Both the position numbers and the translations under genes were made by a program. This document shows, piece by piece, positions 62,604 to 64,000 of a DNA stretch of 64,000 nucleotides (position 1 is its first letter; each line of letters begins with the position of its first letter). Under the pieces are notes generated by a model, which worked only from the letters and a program-made list of their open reading frames with translations, made no database searches and was not told where the DNA came from. Source of the DNA: Aminiphilus circumscriptus DSM 16581 (GTDB lineage Bacteria > Synergistota > Synergistia > Synergistales > Aminiphilaceae); contig NZ_JAFY01000002.1 of assembly GCF_000526375.1 (NCBI RefSeq), positions 1,116,001-1,180,000 on the forward strand, written 5' to 3'.

Positions 62604-62632
62604 TTGACGTGTTTTGGTCTTCTGGGTACAGT
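62604..62632 (+). promoter_or_regulatory. promoter of the tupA leader
   Basis: TTGACG (62604-62609, 5/6) and TACAGT (62627-62632, 4/6) are exactly 17 nt apart. Transcription would start near 62640, about 358 nt before tupA. Confidence 0.65.
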
Positions 62633-62638
62633 ATGTAC
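62626..62638. promoter_or_regulatory. palindrome overlapping the tupA promoter
   Basis: GTACA-GTA-TGTAC is a perfect dyad covering the -10 box and the bases just after it. It is a likely repressor site, possibly for an oxyanion-sensing regulator. Confidence 0.5.
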
Positions 62639-62673
62639 GGTTTAACTGGAACGAGAACCATTTCATCATATAC

Positions 62674-62770
62674 ACCTCCGAGTCCGTGTTCCTGTGGGAG
62701 CGATCCTATGGAAGCGGACCGAAGGGCTCCTTCGGAAACGAAGGCGCCTCCCGTGTTCGGAAAGGAGGAG
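62674..62770 (+). ncRNA. candidate molybdenum/tungsten cofactor (Moco/Tuco-like) riboswitch
   Basis: A compact structured leader. Outer pairing is CCUCC (62675-62679) with GGAGG (62764-62768). An inner stem pairs GUCCG (62682-62686) with CGGAC (62715-62719) and continues as UUCC/GGAA. A perfect hairpin CCUUCG-GAAA-CGAAGG (62729-62744) has a GNRA tetraloop. A competing hairpin pairs 62719-62725 with 62729-62735. CUCCGAG near the 5' end and GCCUCCCG near the 3' end recall the Moco RNA class as I remember it. A terminator follows, then a tungstate-binding protein. The class assignment is from memory and not computed. Confidence 0.45.
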
Positions 62771-62793
62771 ATGCAGGCTTTTCGGCCTCTGCT

Positions 62794-62826
62794 GTCCATC
62801 CGTCCGTTGGCGGGTGGACATTTTTT
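62794..62826 (+). terminator. intrinsic terminator/attenuator in the tupA leader
   Basis: GTCCATCCG (62794-62802) pairs with CGGGTGGAC (62811-62819), with one G-U pair. TTTTTT follows at 62821-62826. It lies 171 nt before the tupA ATG and downstream of the structured RNA, so read-through must be controlled for tupA to be expressed from the upstream promoter. Confidence 0.75.
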
Positions 62827-62997
62827 GTCCCCGTCGTCGCATGGAAGGGACAGCCCCGGAAGGCGGAAAGGAAAACTGTTGCGTTTTGAGGAACGAGTCC
62901 TTTGAAACGATTTCTCGCGCTGCTTCTTTTACAGGATGGTGTTTTCCCCGTGCCGCGGCAGTAGCGGCACCTGCTCGAAAAGAAAGGATGAAACCGC

Positions 62998-63855
62998 ATG
63001 CATCGGAGAAACGTTGCATTCCGTTTCCCGCGCTTTTCGTTCCTTTTTGTCCTCACCGTTGCTCTCGGCCTCGTGCTGGGCGGCGTCGCCGCGGCGAAGG
63101 CGCCTGTGCTGCGCATGGCCACAACCACCAGCACGGACAACACGGGACTTCTGGACTACCTGGCGCCCCTTTTTCAGCAAGCGACCGGAATCGAGCTTCA
63201 GTGGGTCGCTGTTGGAACCGGAAAGGCCATCGAGTTCGGCAAGAACGGCGACGTGGACATTCTCTTCGTCCACGATCCCGAGTCGGAGAAGGCGTTTCTG
63301 GACGGCGGCTTCGGCGTCAACCGCCGCCAGGTGATGTACAACGATTTCATCTTCATCGGTCCCAAGGAAGATCCGGCGAAGATACAGGGACTTTCCGCCG
63401 CGGAGGCCCTCAAGGTCATCGCTGCGAAGAAGGCGGTCTTCACGAGTCGCGCCGACAAATCGGGCACGCACATGAAGGAACTTGCCCTCTGGCAAGAGGC
63501 CGGAATCGACGTTCCCGACAAGGAACCCTGGTACATCCAGGTTGGACAGGGCATGATCCAGACCATCAACATCGCCGCCGAGCGGAACGGCTACACCCTC
63601 ACCGACCGGGGCACCTTCATCAAGTACGAGGAGAACCACAAGGGCAATCCTCCCCTGGTGATCCTCTCCGAGGGTGACAAGGCCCTGCGGAACCAGTACA
63701 GCGTCATCGCCGTCAATCCCGCGAAGTGGAGCGACGCCCGCTACGACCTGGCGGTGAAGTTCATCGACTGGATCGTCTCTCCCGAGACGCAGAAGGTCAT
63801 CGCGGAGTTCAAACTTTCCGGGAAGCAGCTTTTCTTCCCCAACGCGGGAGAATAG
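62998..63855 (+). CDS. tupA: tungstate ABC transporter substrate-binding protein, TupA-like
   Basis: A 285-residue exported protein. A signal peptide covers about 1-33 (FLFVLTVALGLVLGGVAAAKA). The mature start VLRMATTTSTDNTGLLDYL is the hallmark of TupA/WtpA-like tungstate binders (TTTS region), and GTGKAIEFGKNGDVDILFVHD and SRADKSGTHMKELALW are further family segments. It should bind tungstate (or molybdate) in the periplasm and hand it to TupBC, presumably encoded beyond the window. AAAGGA precedes the ATG. It supplies the metal for AOR-type enzymes and probably others. Confidence 0.9.
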   Translation: MHRRNVAFRFPRFSFLFVLTVALGLVLGGVAAAKAPVLRMATTTSTDNTGLLDYLAPLFQQATGIELQWVAVGTGKAIEFGKNGDVDILFVHDPESEKAFLDGGFGVNRRQVMYNDFIFIGPKEDPAKIQGLSAAEALKVIAAKKAVFTSRADKSGTHMKELALWQEAGIDVPDKEPWYIQVGQGMIQTINIAAERNGYTLTDRGTFIKYEENHKGNPPLVILSEGDKALRNQYSVIAVNPAKWSDARYDLAVKFIDWIVSPETQKVIAEFKLSGKQLFFPNAGE

Positions 63856-63892
63856 TCCCGGCAGAAGGAAAGCACGAAAGGAGTCCTTGAGA

Positions 63893-64000
63893 ATGATTCG
63901 TCTACAGACGTGGAACAAGCGCCTTGCACTTCTTCTCTTCGTCGTGGCCGTCTCGGTGTTTGTCGCGCTTCCCGCCAGTGCGGCAAAGGAAGTGCGGCTC
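63893..64000 (+). CDS. exported protein, N-terminal part only (runs off the window)
   Basis: The 36 codons present begin at ATG 63893 with AAGGAG 10 nt upstream. They form a Sec signal peptide (RLQTWNKRLALL, hydrophobic core, cleavage near PASAA) followed by KEVRL. It starts 38 bp after tupA, so it is in the same operon. The mature start resembles that of tupA, so a second binding protein is possible, but too little is visible to decide. Confidence 0.7.
   Translation, partial: MIRLQTWNKRLALLLFVVAVSVFVALPASAAKEVRL

Noticed and set aside
62609-62905. Short plus-strand frames across the tupA leader
   Set aside because: They start inside the promoter or right after it, lack a spaced ribosome site, and run through paired stems and the terminator.
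1-64000. CRISPR arrays, tRNA, rRNA or prophage genes
   Set aside because: I looked for regular short repeats, tRNA-like cloverleaf ends and phage gene runs and found none I could support by eye.

Overview
The window is about 60-65% G+C, has tightly packed genes with strong GGAGG-type ribosome sites, and contains no rRNA, tRNA, CRISPR array or phage. The gene content suggests a strictly anaerobic, Gram-negative, amino-acid-fermenting bacterium. The signs are a tungsten-type aldehyde:ferredoxin oxidoreductase (AOR), a tungstate-binding protein, three iron-type alcohol dehydrogenases, a giant 2-hydroxyacyl-CoA dehydratase activase, a TRAP transporter, a cysteine desulfidase-like protein and many c-di-GMP proteins. 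My best guess is Synergistota, but this is inferred from gene content and style, not from a marker gene.

Layout. 1-7.5 kb: an RpiR-type regulator, a three-gene TRAP transporter, RidA and a CyuA-like [Fe-S] desulfidase in one direction, facing an M20 peptidase across a perfect 20-bp terminator stem. This looks like an uptake and deamination module. 7.7-11.1 kb: a DJ-1/PfpI protein, then an amino-acid permease divergent from a LysR regulator, with a promoter/operator between them. 11.2-17.3 kb: a NarL-type two-component pair, an HD-GYP protein and a secreted 5'-nucleotidase. 17.4-18.1 kb: a gene cut by a 418-bp IS256-derived fragment. 18.3-22.2 kb: AOR divergent from an acyl-CoA ligase-like gene, then ArsR. 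22.4-26.9 kb: a small gene broken by one stop codon, an AI-2E-family permease, a CNNM/CorC-type protein and an iron-ADH. 27-34.9 kb: a 7TM-PAS-GAF-GGDEF cyclase, a broken flavin disulfide reductase with a small Cys-rich membrane protein, a DapA-family aldolase and a Cache-GAF-HD-GYP sensor.

35-41 kb: envelope and maintenance proteins: two secreted proteins of unknown role (one a stand-alone I9-like prodomain), a SprT-like peptidase, LemA-HtpX and a PH-like membrane protein. 41.2-43.9 kb: a SagB-type nitroreductase, then a composite of two inverted ~150-bp repeats around a second, equal-length copy of the 418-bp IS256 fragment, then an FmdE-type protein. 44.2-48.9 kb: the 1557-residue activase fusion. 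49-52 kb: another copy of the repeat, a second iron-ADH and a translationally coupled PAS-HD-GYP protein. 52.4-57.6 kb: MarR, a heterodimeric ABC exporter and a methyltransferase. 57.9-60.3 kb: a split permease (first half frameshifted) and a third iron-ADH. 60.5-64 kb: PhzF, an exported SAM-hydrolase-like protein and tungstate-binding TupA.

The most interesting signal is upstream of tupA. A strong promoter with an operator-like palindrome is followed by a compact structured RNA that resembles the molybdenum/tungsten-cofactor (Moco/Tuco) riboswitch class, and then a terminator about 170 nt before tupA. With AOR in the same window, this suggests tungsten-responsive attenuation. Other points of note are the two 418-bp IS256 fragments cut at the same internal base, an active-site Cys-to-Arg change plus a frameshift in the disulfide reductase, two 1-nt losses in G runs and one premature TGA. 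The last three could be real decay or assembly errors.
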